A stretch of 64,000 bases of DNA from Caenimonas aquaedulcis (GTDB lineage Bacteria > Pseudomonadota > Gammaproteobacteria > Burkholderiales > Burkholderiaceae_C), in NCBI RefSeq assembly GCF_015831345.1, contig NZ_JADWYS010000001.1, positions 2,118,118 through 2,182,117 of the forward strand, read 5' to 3'. This document shows, in pieces, positions 8,540-16,056 of the stretch. The number at the start of each line of letters is the position of its first letter. Position 1 is the stretch's first letter. The notes below the pieces were generated by a model. The model worked only from the letters and a program-made list of their open reading frames with translations. It did not search any database and was not told the origin of the DNA. The position numbers were made by a program, and so were the translations under genes.

Positions 8540-9550
8540 TTACTTGGCCTTCACGCCGCCGAAACCGGTGGCGCGCTTGACGTTCTTTTTCGTGTCGGAG
8601 ACCATGTTGTCGAACTGCAGGCGCATCTTCTCGCCCACCGACAGCTTGGTGTAGCGGCGCTCGCCCTCGCGGCTCAATTCCTTCTGCAGCGCGAACACCG
8701 ACTGCGGGCGCGACAGCGGGTCGAGCGACATGCACCACTCCACCACTTCGATCAGGTTGTCCGAGTAGACGCCGCGCAGGCGCGAGAGCGCCAGGGCGAG
8801 GCGGTCCTTCTCGAGGCGCTGCGGCGCGTCGTTGGGCGGATAGCCCTGCATGCAGGCGTAGATGCAGGCGCCGATCGCGTAGATGTCGGTCCACGGGCCC
8901 ATCGACGAATCGCGCCGGTACATCTCCGGCGCGGCGAAGCCCGGCGTGTACATCGGGCGGATGAAGTTGCCCTCCTTGGACAGCACCTCGCGCGCGGCGC
9001 CGAAGTCGATCATCACGGCCTTGTTGTCGTCGGTGATGAAGATGTTGGCCGGCTTGATGTCCAGGTGCAGCATCTTGTGCTGGTGCACGATGCGCAGGCC
9101 GCGCAGGATTTCGTCGAAGAGCGAGCGGATGGTCGACTCGCGGAAGACCTTCTGCTTCTTCAGCTCGCGCGCGGTGATGATGAAGTCCTGCAGGGTCCCG
9201 CCCTCCAGGTAGTTCATCACCATGTAGACGGTCTCGTTCTCGCGGAAGAAGTTCAGCACGCTCACGACGGAGGCATGCGAGATCTGCGCGAGCGAGCGGC
9301 CCTCCTCGAAGAAGCTCTTGAGGCCCAGGCGATAGAGCGAGAGCTTCTCGGGCTGCACCTGCGGCAGCAGTTCACCGGGAGCGCGGGTGGCGAGGGACGC
9401 GGGGAGGTATTCCTTGACGGCGACCTGCTGGCCCTCGTTGTCGACGGCGAGGTAGACCACGCCGAAGCCGCCTGCCGAGAGCTTGCGCACCACGCGGTAG
9501 CCACCGATGACGGTGTCCGGCGGCAAGGGAGCAGGTTTCACCTTTGACAT
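8540..9550 (-). CDS. Hanks-type Ser/Thr protein kinase
   Basis: This is a 336-residue soluble eukaryotic-like kinase. The kinase fold runs through about residues 15-285. It has a glycine loop (SAGGFGVVY), an ATP-anchoring lysine in QQVAVKEYLP (K46), the catalytic loop HLDIKPANIF with HLD in place of HRD, a DFGAAREV metal-binding motif and PMYTPGFAAPEMY in place of APE. The C-terminal 50 residues are basic and lack PASTA repeats or a membrane helix, unlike PknB/PrkC. The ATG at 9550 lies in AT-rich sequence without a strong Shine-Dalgarno. It heads the minus-strand run and is divergent from yicC. The pairing with a PP2C phosphatase just downstream supports a reversible phosphorylation switch. 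Confidence 0.9.
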   Translation of the reverse strand: MSKVKPAPLPPDTVIGGYRVVRKLSAGGFGVVYLAVDNEGQQVAVKEYLPASLATRAPGELLPQVQPEKLSLYRLGLKSFFEEGRSLAQISHASVVSVLNFFRENETVYMVMNYLEGGTLQDFIITARELKKQKVFRESTIRSLFDEILRGLRIVHQHKMLHLDIKPANIFITDDNKAVMIDFGAAREVLSKEGNFIRPMYTPGFAAPEMYRRDSSMGPWTDIYAIGACIYACMQGYPPNDAPQRLEKDRLALALSRLRGVYSDNLIEVVEWCMSLDPLSRPQSVFALQKELSREGERRYTKLSVGEKMRLQFDNMVSDTKKNVKRATGFGGVKAK

Positions 9551-9635
9551 AATTTAAGAATCATGGGCCACAAGGCGCGCCCCGGTTATTCTCGCTATCC
9601 CGCAACGTTCCGTCGAACCAGAGAGAAAAGTCTCC

Positions 9636-10553
9636 ATGGCAGTTTACAGCATGACCGGTTACGCAAGCGGCCAGCAGGCAGCGCCGCAAGCACCCGCCGG
9701 CCAGGAGACCAAAGGCACGCCGGCCGGCCGGCTCGGCCTGGAAATACGGTCCGTCAACAGCCGCTTCCTGGACCTCACCTTCCGGCTTTCCGAGGAGTTG
9801 CGCCAGCACGAGCCCGCGCTGCGCGAGATGATCGCGTCGAAGATCCGGCGCGGCAAGGTGGAAGTGCGCGGCGCGCTGGAGAGCGCCGCTGGCGACAGCC
9901 TGCGCGAGCCGACGCCGCGCCTGCTGCAGCGGCTCAACACCCTGCAGGACAGCGTGCGCAGCTGGCTGCCCGACGCGCGGGCACTCAGCGTCGCGGACGT
10001 GGTGCGCCTGTCGGCGGCGGAGGGTTCCGCGGATGTCGACTGGACCGAACCGCTCGCGGAACTCGCCAGGCGCACCATCGGCGAACTGGTCGCCGCGCGC
10101 GAACGCGAAGGCGCGCGCATCGCGACGATGATGCTCGGACACCTCAGGCAGCTGCGCGAGCTCGCGCAGCAGGCGACGCCGCTGGTGCCGAAACTCGTAG
10201 AGCAGCAACGCACACGCTTCCTGGAACGGTGGAAGGAAGCCATGGCGCTCGCCGACGGCGCGGCCCTGCCCGAAGCCGCGCAGGATCGCGCGCTCAGCGA
10301 AGCCACCGCGTTCGCGATCCGCATCGACGTCGCCGAGGAATTGATGCGCCTCGGCTCGCACCTCGAGGAGATCGAACGCCTGGTCAAAAAAGGCGGGGAA
10401 ATCGGCAAGCGCCTGGACTTCCTGATCCAGGAGCTCCACCGCGAAGCCAACACGCTGGGCTCCAAATCTGCGGCGCTCGAACTCACGCACATCTCGGTGG
10501 ATATGAAAGTCCTCATCGAGCAGATGCGCGAGCAGGTGCAAAACATCGAATAA
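9636..10553 (+). CDS. yicC: YicC family endoribonuclease/stress-associated protein
   Basis: YicC proteins are cytoplasmic endoribonucleases; the E. coli member influences small-RNA turnover and stationary-phase survival. This 305-residue copy begins MAVYSMTGYASG, the family hallmark, and contains EIRSVNSRFLDLTFRL and a C-terminal DUF1732 region ending LKVLIEQMREQVQNIE. The segment GKRLDFLIQELHREANTLGSK is the most conserved part of the family. An AGAGAG ribosome-binding site precedes the ATG. It sits upstream of gmk, as in many proteobacteria, although here a lipoprotein gene with its own terminator intervenes. Identification is firm; the physiological RNA target is not visible. Confidence 0.93.
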   Translation: MAVYSMTGYASGQQAAPQAPAGQETKGTPAGRLGLEIRSVNSRFLDLTFRLSEELRQHEPALREMIASKIRRGKVEVRGALESAAGDSLREPTPRLLQRLNTLQDSVRSWLPDARALSVADVVRLSAAEGSADVDWTEPLAELARRTIGELVAAREREGARIATMMLGHLRQLRELAQQATPLVPKLVEQQRTRFLERWKEAMALADGAALPEAAQDRALSEATAFAIRIDVAEELMRLGSHLEEIERLVKKGGEIGKRLDFLIQELHREANTLGSKSAALELTHISVDMKVLIEQMREQVQNIE

Positions 10554-10635
10554 GTCGCAAAAAGCGACGGCTGACCATCTTGTTCAGTTGTAACTCCTCA
10601 GTTACCCTCAGCGGCTCAACTACTGGGGGTTTGCC

Positions 10636-11340
10636 TTGTTCGCACGTCATTTGTTCCTGGCGCTTGCTGCGGCAAGCCTCTTACTCGCCGGTTGCGGCGG
10701 CGGCAGCGAGCAAGCTGCATCCCTGTCGGCCGAAAAGTTCGCCGCCGTCAAGCAGCACGCCGACGCCCATGCGGCATCGGTCACCCCGGCGCAGGCCGCC
10801 GAGCAGCTCCTGAACGCCGCGGAATCCGCCTATCCCGGTTACTTCACCGGCCACAAGCAGACGCAGAGCTACGGCGCGTTCGCCTTCCGCTTCTATCCGG
10901 AAACGAACATGTACCTGGGCGTCGCGATCGTGGCGGGCCTCGGTTACACGCAAAACGGCATCTACGTCGTGGGCACGGGCTTCGGCACACTGGCCAATCC
11001 CGCATACCAGGGCGTCGTCACCAACTTCCTTCCGGGCCTGGTCATCGATAGCGGCCTCGGCGGCAACAAGACCCTGACGGTGACTGTCACTGTGCAAGGC
11101 TTCAGCAGCACGATCCAGGTGGGCAGCGTCCCGGCGCCGACCACCGAAGTCGACTTCTGCTCGGGGCTGACTTCCGACACGACATTTACCAGCATCGGCG
11201 AGCAGGGTGGCGGGTCGCTGACCATCAACAGCTGCAGCTTCAATGGGACATCCGGAAGCATTTCCGCCACGCTGACCTACGTCATCCCCGGCTATCCCTC
11301 GCAAGTCATCCCCTATACGATCATGTATTCCTACTCTTGA
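10636..11340 (+). CDS. secreted lipoprotein of unknown function
   Basis: A 234-residue protein with a TTG start at 10636, chosen because GGGGG lies 6 nt upstream and the frame has no earlier better site. The N-terminus is a lipoprotein signal peptide with the lipobox LLLAGC (Cys20) followed by a GGGS linker, so the mature protein is probably anchored to the outer membrane. The middle contains [20 protein letters not shown] and then [11 protein letters not shown]. This Tyr/Phe-rich pattern is one I have seen in many small Burkholderiales lipoproteins of unknown role. The C-terminal half is Thr/Ser-rich and beta-like, with two cysteines (about C175 and C197) that could form a disulfide. It is inserted between yicC and gmk and has its own terminator. 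Function is unknown. Confidence 0.75.
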   Translation: MFARHLFLALAAASLLLAGCGGGSEQAASLSAEKFAAVKQHADAHAASVTPAQAAEQLLNAAESAYPGYFTGHKQTQSYGAFAFRFYPETNMYLGVAIVAGLGYTQNGIYVVGTGFGTLANPAYQGVVTNFLPGLVIDSGLGGNKTLTVTVTVQGFSSTIQVGSVPAPTTEVDFCSGLTSDTTFTSIGEQGGGSLTINSCSFNGTSGSISATLTYVIPGYPSQVIPYTIMYSYS

Positions 11341-11356
11341 GACGAATTTCGATCCA

Positions 11357-11385
11357 AAAGGGGCGCTCCGGCGCCCCTTTGTTTT
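11357..11385 (+). terminator. rho-independent terminator after the lipoprotein gene
   Basis: A perfect 10-bp stem AAAGGGGCGC / GCGCCCCTTT with a TCCG loop is followed by GTTTT. It lies 16 nt after the lipoprotein stop and separates that unit from gmk. Confidence 0.9.
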
Positions 11386-11437
11386 GGCTCGCCCCGCCTC
11401 GAAGTCGCGAAATCCGACTGTTAAGATTCGCCCTCCC

Positions 11438-12058
11438 ATGGACTACCCCGGCAATCTCTTCGTCGTCGCAGCGCCCAGCGGGGCCGGCAAGTCCAGCCTC
11501 GTGAAAGCCCTGCTCGAGCTCGACTCGCGCGTTCAGCCCTCCGTCTCCCACACCACGCGCCCGCCGCGCGGCCAGGAAAAGCACGGGCGCGAATACTTTT
11601 TCGTCTCCCCGCAGGAATTCGATGCGCTCGTGCTGGCCGACGGCTTCGTGGAATGGGCCTTCGTCCATGGGCAGCGCTACGGCACGTCCAAGAAGGCGAT
11701 CGAGGAGCGCATCGCCCAGGGCGCCGACGTGATCCTGGAAATCGACTTCCAGGGCGCCTTGTCCATCAAGCGGATCTTCGCCAATGCCGTGCTGGTGTTC
11801 ATCCTGCCGCCGAGCTGGGAGGAACTCCGCTCCCGGCTGGAGCGGCGCGGCGAAGACGCCCCCGACGTCATCGAACTGCGGCTGCGCAACGCCGCCGAAG
11901 AGATGAAGCAAGCCCCGGAGTTCGATTTCGTTATAATCAACGAGTTATTTGAGCGAGCGCTTTTCGACCTGAAAGCGATCGTGCATGCCCAGCGGCTCAA
12001 ATTCTCCGCCCAGCGCCGCGCCCGGGCCGACACCTTCAAAGCCCTCCACATCCTCTGA
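11438..12058 (+). CDS. gmk: guanylate kinase
   Basis: Guanylate kinase phosphorylates GMP to GDP with ATP and is essential for GTP and (p)ppGpp supply. The ATG at 11438 gives 206 residues starting [20 protein letters not shown], with the P-loop APSGAGKS at about residues 11-18. Further family motifs are [21 protein letters not shown] (GMP binding), [10 protein letters not shown], and the lid [19 protein letters not shown] box upstream could be a -10 element. rpoZ follows after 16 nt and spoT after that, the standard gmk-rpoZ-spoT order. The guanine-nucleotide theme fits this grouping, since spoT makes ppGpp from GTP/GDP and omega is part of the ppGpp site on RNA polymerase. Confidence 0.97.
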   Translation: MDYPGNLFVVAAPSGAGKSSLVKALLELDSRVQPSVSHTTRPPRGQEKHGREYFFVSPQEFDALVLADGFVEWAFVHGQRYGTSKKAIEERIAQGADVILEIDFQGALSIKRIFANAVLVFILPPSWEELRSRLERRGEDAPDVIELRLRNAAEEMKQAPEFDFVIINELFERALFDLKAIVHAQRLKFSAQRRARADTFKALHIL

Positions 12059-12074
12059 GTCCAGGAGTTATTTC

Positions 12075-12278
12075 ATGGCCCGTATCACCGTCGAAGATTG
12101 CCTGCAGCAGATCCCGAACCGCTTCCAGCTCGTGCTGGCCGCGACCTACCGAGCTCGCATGCTGAGCCAGGGACACGCCCCCAAGATCGAAAGCAAGAAC
12201 AAGCCCGGCGTCACCGCCCTGCGCGAAATCGCCGAAGGCAAGATCGGCCTGGAAATGCTCAAGAAAGTCCCCGGCTGA
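12075..12278 (+). CDS. rpoZ: DNA-directed RNA polymerase omega subunit
   Basis: Omega helps assemble RNA polymerase by chaperoning the beta-prime subunit and contributes to a ppGpp-binding site. The 67-residue protein starts [20 protein letters not shown] and contains the conserved core [14 protein letters not shown] and the [17 protein letters not shown] helix. A GGAGTT ribosome-binding site precedes the ATG at 12075. It lies between gmk and spoT, the usual place, and is followed by a two-hairpin repeat and a strong terminator, so spoT must have its own promoter. Confidence 0.97.
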   Translation: MARITVEDCLQQIPNRFQLVLAATYRARMLSQGHAPKIESKNKPGVTALREIAEGKIGLEMLKKVPG

Positions 12279-12284
12279 GGACGG

Positions 12285-12335
12285 CTCCCCCTCAAGGGGG
12301 CACCGCCAGCGGCCCGGCAAAGCCGGTTCCGCGGT
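12285..12335. repeat. two-hairpin intergenic element
   Basis: Directly after rpoZ, CCCCC-TCAA-GGGGG is followed by CACCGCCAGCGG and then CCGGC-AAA-GCCGG plus TTCCGCGG. I recall this arrangement, with nearly the same bases, as a recurrent intergenic element in Comamonadaceae genomes; its function is unclear. Only this copy is visible in the window. It is separate from the terminator that follows. Confidence 0.5.
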
Positions 12336-12348
12336 GGTTCACGAACAG

Positions 12349-12375
12349 AAAAAGCACCGCTGAGCGGTGCTTTTT
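12349..12375 (+). terminator. rho-independent terminator after gmk-rpoZ
   Basis: A 12-bp stem AAAAAGCACCGC / GCGGTGCTTTTT with a TGA loop. The T-run of the right arm serves as the U-tract. The structure is nearly symmetrical and may also act on the minus strand. Confidence 0.9.
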
Positions 12376-12419
12376 CGCTGATGGGCGCACTGCGTCCGAG
12401 CGCACGCTACATTAAGGAC

Positions 12420-14693
12420 ATGAGCGCGGTCCTCCAAACTCCATCGGGCAAGGGCAAAGGCAAGAAGCCGCCGGCGGCCACCATGCCCAGCCCTGCCGCC
12501 GCGAACGCCGCGGCCGCGAGCTTCGCCGCGCTGACTGCGAGCCTGGATTACCTGGACGCGTCCGACATCGAGCTCGTGCGCAAGGCCTACCGCTTTGCCG
12601 ACGAGGCGCATCTCGGCCAGCTGCGCGCGAGCGGAGAGCCCTATATCACCCACCCGATCGCGGTCGCCGCCCAGTGCGCCGAATGGAAGCTCGATGCGCA
12701 GGCGCTCATGGCCGCCCTGCTGCACGATGCGATCGAGGATTGCGGCGTCACCAAGCCGGAGCTGATCGAACGCTTCGGCGCGCCGGTCGCCGAACTGGTG
12801 GACGGCCTCACCAAGCTGGACAAGCTGCAGTTCAACACGCGCGAGGAAAGCCAGGCGGAGTCCTTCCGCAAGATGCTGCTTGCGATGGCGCGCGACGTGC
12901 GCGTGATCCTCATCAAGCTCGCGGACCGCACGCACAACATGCGCACGCTGGAAGACGTGCCGCGCGAGAAGTGGTCCCGCATCTCGTCGGAGACGCTGGA
13001 AATCTACGCGCCCATCGCGCACCGCCTCGGCCTGAACCAGACCTACCGCGAACTGCAGGAGCTCGCGTTCCGCCACCTGCGGCCGTGGCGCTACAACATC
13101 CTCAGCAAGGCCGTGACGAAGGCCCGCAATCGCCGCCGCGACCTGATCCAGAAAGTGCAGCGCGAGGTGGAGGCGGCTTTCGAATCCGCCGGGATCGACG
13201 TGCGCATCGCGGGCCGCGAGAAGACGCTGTACTCGGTGTACCGCAAGATGGACGAGAAGCACCTGTCCTTCGCGCAGGTCACCGACATCTACGGTTTTCG
13301 CGTGATCGTGCCATCGCTCCTCGACTGCTACACCGCGCTCGGCCTGCTGCACCAGATGTACAAGCCGGTGCCGGGCAAATTCAAGGACCACATCGCGATC
13401 CCCAAGGTCAACGGCTACCAGTCGCTGCACACGACGCTCGTCGGCCCGGCCGGCGTCAACGTCGAATTCCAGATGCGCACGGAAGCGATGCACGTCGTCG
13501 CCGAATCCGGCGTGGCCGCGCACTGGCTGTACAAGGCGAGCTCGCAGGACGGCGACGGCGCGGACCGGCTGGGCACCAAGTGGCTCCAGTCGCTGCTGGA
13601 CATCCAGCACGAGACGCGCGACGCCGCGGAATTCTGGGACCACGTCAAGATCGACCTCTTTCCGGATGCGGTCTACGTCTTCACGCCCAAGAGCCAGATC
13701 ATGGCGCTGCCGCGCGGCGCGACCGTGGTGGATTTCGCCTACGCGATCCACAGCAACATCGGCGACCGCACCGTGGCCGCCCGCATCAACGGCATGCAGG
13801 TGCCGCTGCGCACCGAGCTGAAAAACGGCGACGTGGTGGAAGTCGTCACCGCGCCGGTGTCCACGCCGAACCCCGCGTGGCTGGGCTTCGTGCGCACCGG
13901 CCGCGCACGGTCCAAGATTCGCCACCACCTCAAGACCCTCGCGCAGGCGGAATCGCAGGACCTCGGCGAGAAACTGCTCACGCAGGCGCTGCGCGCGGAG
14001 GGCCTCGAGAAGCTGCCGTCCGACGAACCCGAGTTCCACTCCCTCTGGGAAAAGCTGCTGCGCTTCACCGGCAGCCGCAGCCGCGCGGAACTCCTCACCG
14101 ACATCGGCCTGGGCAAGCGCATCGCGAGCATCGTCGCCAAGCGGCTCGTCACCATGCTGGCCGAGCGCGGCGAGAAGCCGGACACGCTGCTCATCACGCG
14201 CGAGCGCTACACCGCGCACGAAAACGTCTCGCAGGGCGAGGTCGTGCTCGACGGCAGCGAGAATGCCTCGGTGCAGTTCGCCACCTGCTGCCGCCCCGTC
14301 CCGGGCGACCCGATCGTGGGCTACCTCGGGCGCGGCGAAGGCCTCGTCGTGCACACCGAAGACTGCGCGGTCGCCAAGCGCCTGCAGCACAAGGACAGCG
14401 AACGTTTCATCAGCGTCGAGTGGTCCGACGAGCCGGTGCGGCCCTTCGAGACCAGCCTGCTCGTCACCGTGGTCAACGGCAAGGGCGCGCTCGCCCGGGT
14501 CGCGGCGGCACTCGCGAATGCGGAGGCCGATATCGCGCACGTGGACATGGGCGACGACCGCGCGCAGGACGCGACCGACATGCGCTTCATCGTCGCCGTG
14601 CGCGACCTCGCCCACCTGGACGCCGTGATCCGCACCCTGCGGCGCACCCCCGCCGTCATGCGCGTTCAGCGCGTGCGGCCGGGCGGCGGGTAG
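12420..14693 (+). CDS. spoT: bifunctional (p)ppGpp synthetase/hydrolase
   Basis: This enzyme makes and degrades the stringent-response alarmone (p)ppGpp. The 757-residue protein has an N-terminal HD hydrolase domain with HD at residues 102-103 and ED at 106-107 (LLHDAIEDCG), so hydrolysis should be intact. A RelA/SpoT synthetase domain follows (YGFRVIV, KVNGYQSLHTT, EFQMRTEAMH), then a TGS domain (DLFPDAVYVFTPKSQIMALP), a zinc-finger/helical region with FATCCRPVPGDPIVGY, and a C-terminal ACT domain. The ATG at 12420 has AAGGA only one base upstream, too close for a normal ribosome-binding site. A TACATT box about 6 nt upstream raises the possibility of a leaderless message; an in-frame ATG at 12381 is the alternative. 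Its 3' end overlaps convergent greB by 28 nt. Confidence 0.96.
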   Translation: MSAVLQTPSGKGKGKKPPAATMPSPAAANAAAASFAALTASLDYLDASDIELVRKAYRFADEAHLGQLRASGEPYITHPIAVAAQCAEWKLDAQALMAALLHDAIEDCGVTKPELIERFGAPVAELVDGLTKLDKLQFNTREESQAESFRKMLLAMARDVRVILIKLADRTHNMRTLEDVPREKWSRISSETLEIYAPIAHRLGLNQTYRELQELAFRHLRPWRYNILSKAVTKARNRRRDLIQKVQREVEAAFESAGIDVRIAGREKTLYSVYRKMDEKHLSFAQVTDIYGFRVIVPSLLDCYTALGLLHQMYKPVPGKFKDHIAIPKVNGYQSLHTTLVGPAGVNVEFQMRTEAMHVVAESGVAAHWLYKASSQDGDGADRLGTKWLQSLLDIQHETRDAAEFWDHVKIDLFPDAVYVFTPKSQIMALPRGATVVDFAYAIHSNIGDRTVAARINGMQVPLRTELKNGDVVEVVTAPVSTPNPAWLGFVRTGRARSKIRHHLKTLAQAESQDLGEKLLTQALRAEGLEKLPSDEPEFHSLWEKLLRFTGSRSRAELLTDIGLGKRIASIVAKRLVTMLAERGEKPDTLLITRERYTAHENVSQGEVVLDGSENASVQFATCCRPVPGDPIVGYLGRGEGLVVHTEDCAVAKRLQHKDSERFISVEWSDEPVRPFETSLLVTVVNGKGALARVAAALANAEADIAHVDMGDDRAQDATDMRFIVAVRDLAHLDAVIRTLRRTPAVMRVQRVRPGGG

Positions 14694-15232
14694 TCGACCT
14701 TCAGGATCTCGATGTCCTGCGCCCCCAGCGGGGTGACGAGTTTCACCACGTCGCCTTCACGCGCCTTCAACATCGCGCGCGCGATCGGGGAAATCCAGCT
14801 CACCTGCTGCTGCGTGCTGTCCGCTTCGTCGATGCCCAGGATGGTGACGGTGCGCTCCACGCCCGATTCCTCGGCATAGGTGACGGTGGCGCCGAAGAAC
14901 ACCTGGTCGCTTCCATGGTGCACCGCCGGGTCGGCCACTTCGGCGATCTCCAGGCGCTTGGTCAGGAACCGGATGCGCCGGTCGATCTCCCGCAGGCGTT
15001 TCTTGCCGTAGATGTAGTCGCCGTTTTCGGAGCGATCGCCGTTTTTCGCGGCCCAGTGCACGGCTTCCACGACCTTGGGGCGCTCATCGTCCATCAACTG
15101 CAGCAATTCGGCGCGCAGCCGGGCGTATCCCGCGGGCGTCATGTAGTTCTTGCCGCCCCCGGGGAGCGGCGGCAGGGAGGCTTCCTCGTCGTCCTCGTCG
15201 CCGTCCGTTTCCCGGGTGAATGCCTTGCTCAT
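14666..15232 (-). CDS. greB: transcription elongation factor GreB
   Basis: GreB rescues backtracked RNA polymerase by stimulating cleavage of the extruded RNA. The 188-residue protein has an acidic N-terminal extension (DGDEDDEEAS) that is longer than in E. coli GreB. The coiled-coil domain follows, with the tip acidic pair in NGDRSENGDYIYGKKRLREID (D and E near the hairpin tip), and then the C-terminal FKBP-like domain (WISPIARAMLKAREGDVV). The YIYGKKRLREID wording is typical of GreB as opposed to GreA. The start at 15232 (MSKAFTRE) is preferred over an upstream ATG at 15250. It converges on spoT with a 28-nt overlap of coding ends. Confidence 0.93.
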   Translation of the reverse strand: MSKAFTRETDGDEDDEEASLPPLPGGGKNYMTPAGYARLRAELLQLMDDERPKVVEAVHWAAKNGDRSENGDYIYGKKRLREIDRRIRFLTKRLEIAEVADPAVHHGSDQVFFGATVTYAEESGVERTVTILGIDEADSTQQQVSWISPIARAMLKAREGDVVKLVTPLGAQDIEILKVDYPPPGRTR

Positions 15233-15269
15233 GGCCGCAAGCATAGCCACGGCGGCGCCACCGTGCTTG

Positions 15270-15299
15270 TCCTACAGCCGCATGCGAGCCCTCCTACGG
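15270..15299. promoter_or_regulatory. tandem TCCTAC motifs between greB and a kinase-like gene
   Basis: TCCTACAG (15270-15277) and TCCTACGG (15292-15299) lie 22 bp apart, two helical turns, on the same face of DNA. Read on the minus strand these are GTAGGA half-sites resembling the TGTAGG motifs in other spacers of the window. Any binding protein is unknown. Confidence 0.3.
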
Positions 15300-15333
15300 A
15301 CATGCTTGAGCTTCGGGTGAACAATGGCTCATC

Positions 15334-16056
15334 TTGACCGCATCCGACGACACCATCCCCTTCACGGCCTCCGCCGCCCGCAAGCCCCGAACGGGAGCCG
15401 AAGCCGCGCGCTACGGTGTGTTGCGGCGGCTCGGCCCCGTGCTCAAGCACGACATGGTCGTCAACCTGCAGGCGATTTCCATGATGGCCGAGGTGCTCAA
15501 TGCACGGCTGGAGCGCGGCACCGACACGCCGGCCGACTTCCAGACCAGCATCTCCAAGCTCAATCGCCTGGCGCGCGATGCGGTCGCGAGCTGCATCAAG
15601 GTCGCGACCTGGTTCGAGCCGGGCGAAGACGTGAGCATCAAGCTGGACCAGGGCATCGAGGAATGCCTGTCGCTGCTCGCGAGCAACTTCAACTTCCGCG
15701 GCTTCCAGGTCACGCGTGAACTCACCAACGCCGATTTCCAGGTGTGGCGCATCGCGCTGCGCAACCTGGTGATCGCATCGCTCATCTCGCTGACCGACGC
15801 ATCCTCCGGCGCCTGCGAAGTGACGGTGAAAGCCGAGATCCGCAACGGCGCCGCGGAGATCACCGTGCGCGTGACGCCGCTGGAAGACGCCGCCGAACCG
15901 CTGGTGATCGAGCCGAGCTATCGCCACCTCGACTGGGCGGACGTGCAGGCACTGGCTGTCTCCGAGCAGGTGGAACTGGTGCGCGGCCCGGACGAAATCT
16001 CGATCCGCATGCCGCGCGCGGTGGCCACCGCGCCGCTGCAGATCGCGCCGGTCTAG
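15334..16056 (+). CDS. histidine-kinase-like protein, possible ChpT-type phosphotransferase
   Basis: A 240-residue soluble protein with a TTG start at 15334 (LTASDDTIPF, read as Met). Residues about 32-65 (LKHDMVVNLQAISMMAEVL) look like the dimerisation/histidine-phosphotransfer helix of sensor kinases, with His39 in the KHD position. The second half resembles the ATPase fold, but the N-box is degraded (RNLVIASLISLTD) and no DxGxG or G2 loop is visible. That combination is the hallmark of ChpT/Spo0B-like phosphotransferases, which relay phosphate without using ATP. It is divergent from greB and convergent with a GGDEF/EAL gene, overlapping it by 4 nt. A single-domain response regulator lies 2.6 kb further on. 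The enzymatic role is inferred; a non-catalytic scaffold is also possible. Confidence 0.55.
   Translation: MTASDDTIPFTASAARKPRTGAEAARYGVLRRLGPVLKHDMVVNLQAISMMAEVLNARLERGTDTPADFQTSISKLNRLARDAVASCIKVATWFEPGEDVSIKLDQGIEECLSLLASNFNFRGFQVTRELTNADFQVWRIALRNLVIASLISLTDASSGACEVTVKAEIRNGAAEITVRVTPLEDAAEPLVIEPSYRHLDWADVQALAVSEQVELVRGPDEISIRMPRAVATAPLQIAPV

Noticed and set aside
9544..9549. A perfect TTGACA as a -35 box for yicC.
   Set aside because: It overlaps the start codon region of the divergent kinase, and no -10-like hexamer lies 16-18 bp downstream.
7607..9550. The kinase/phosphatase pair as part of a type VI secretion cluster (PpkA/PppA-like).
   Set aside because: No type VI component (sheath, VgrG, ClpV, TssJKLM or FHA protein) is present in the window.
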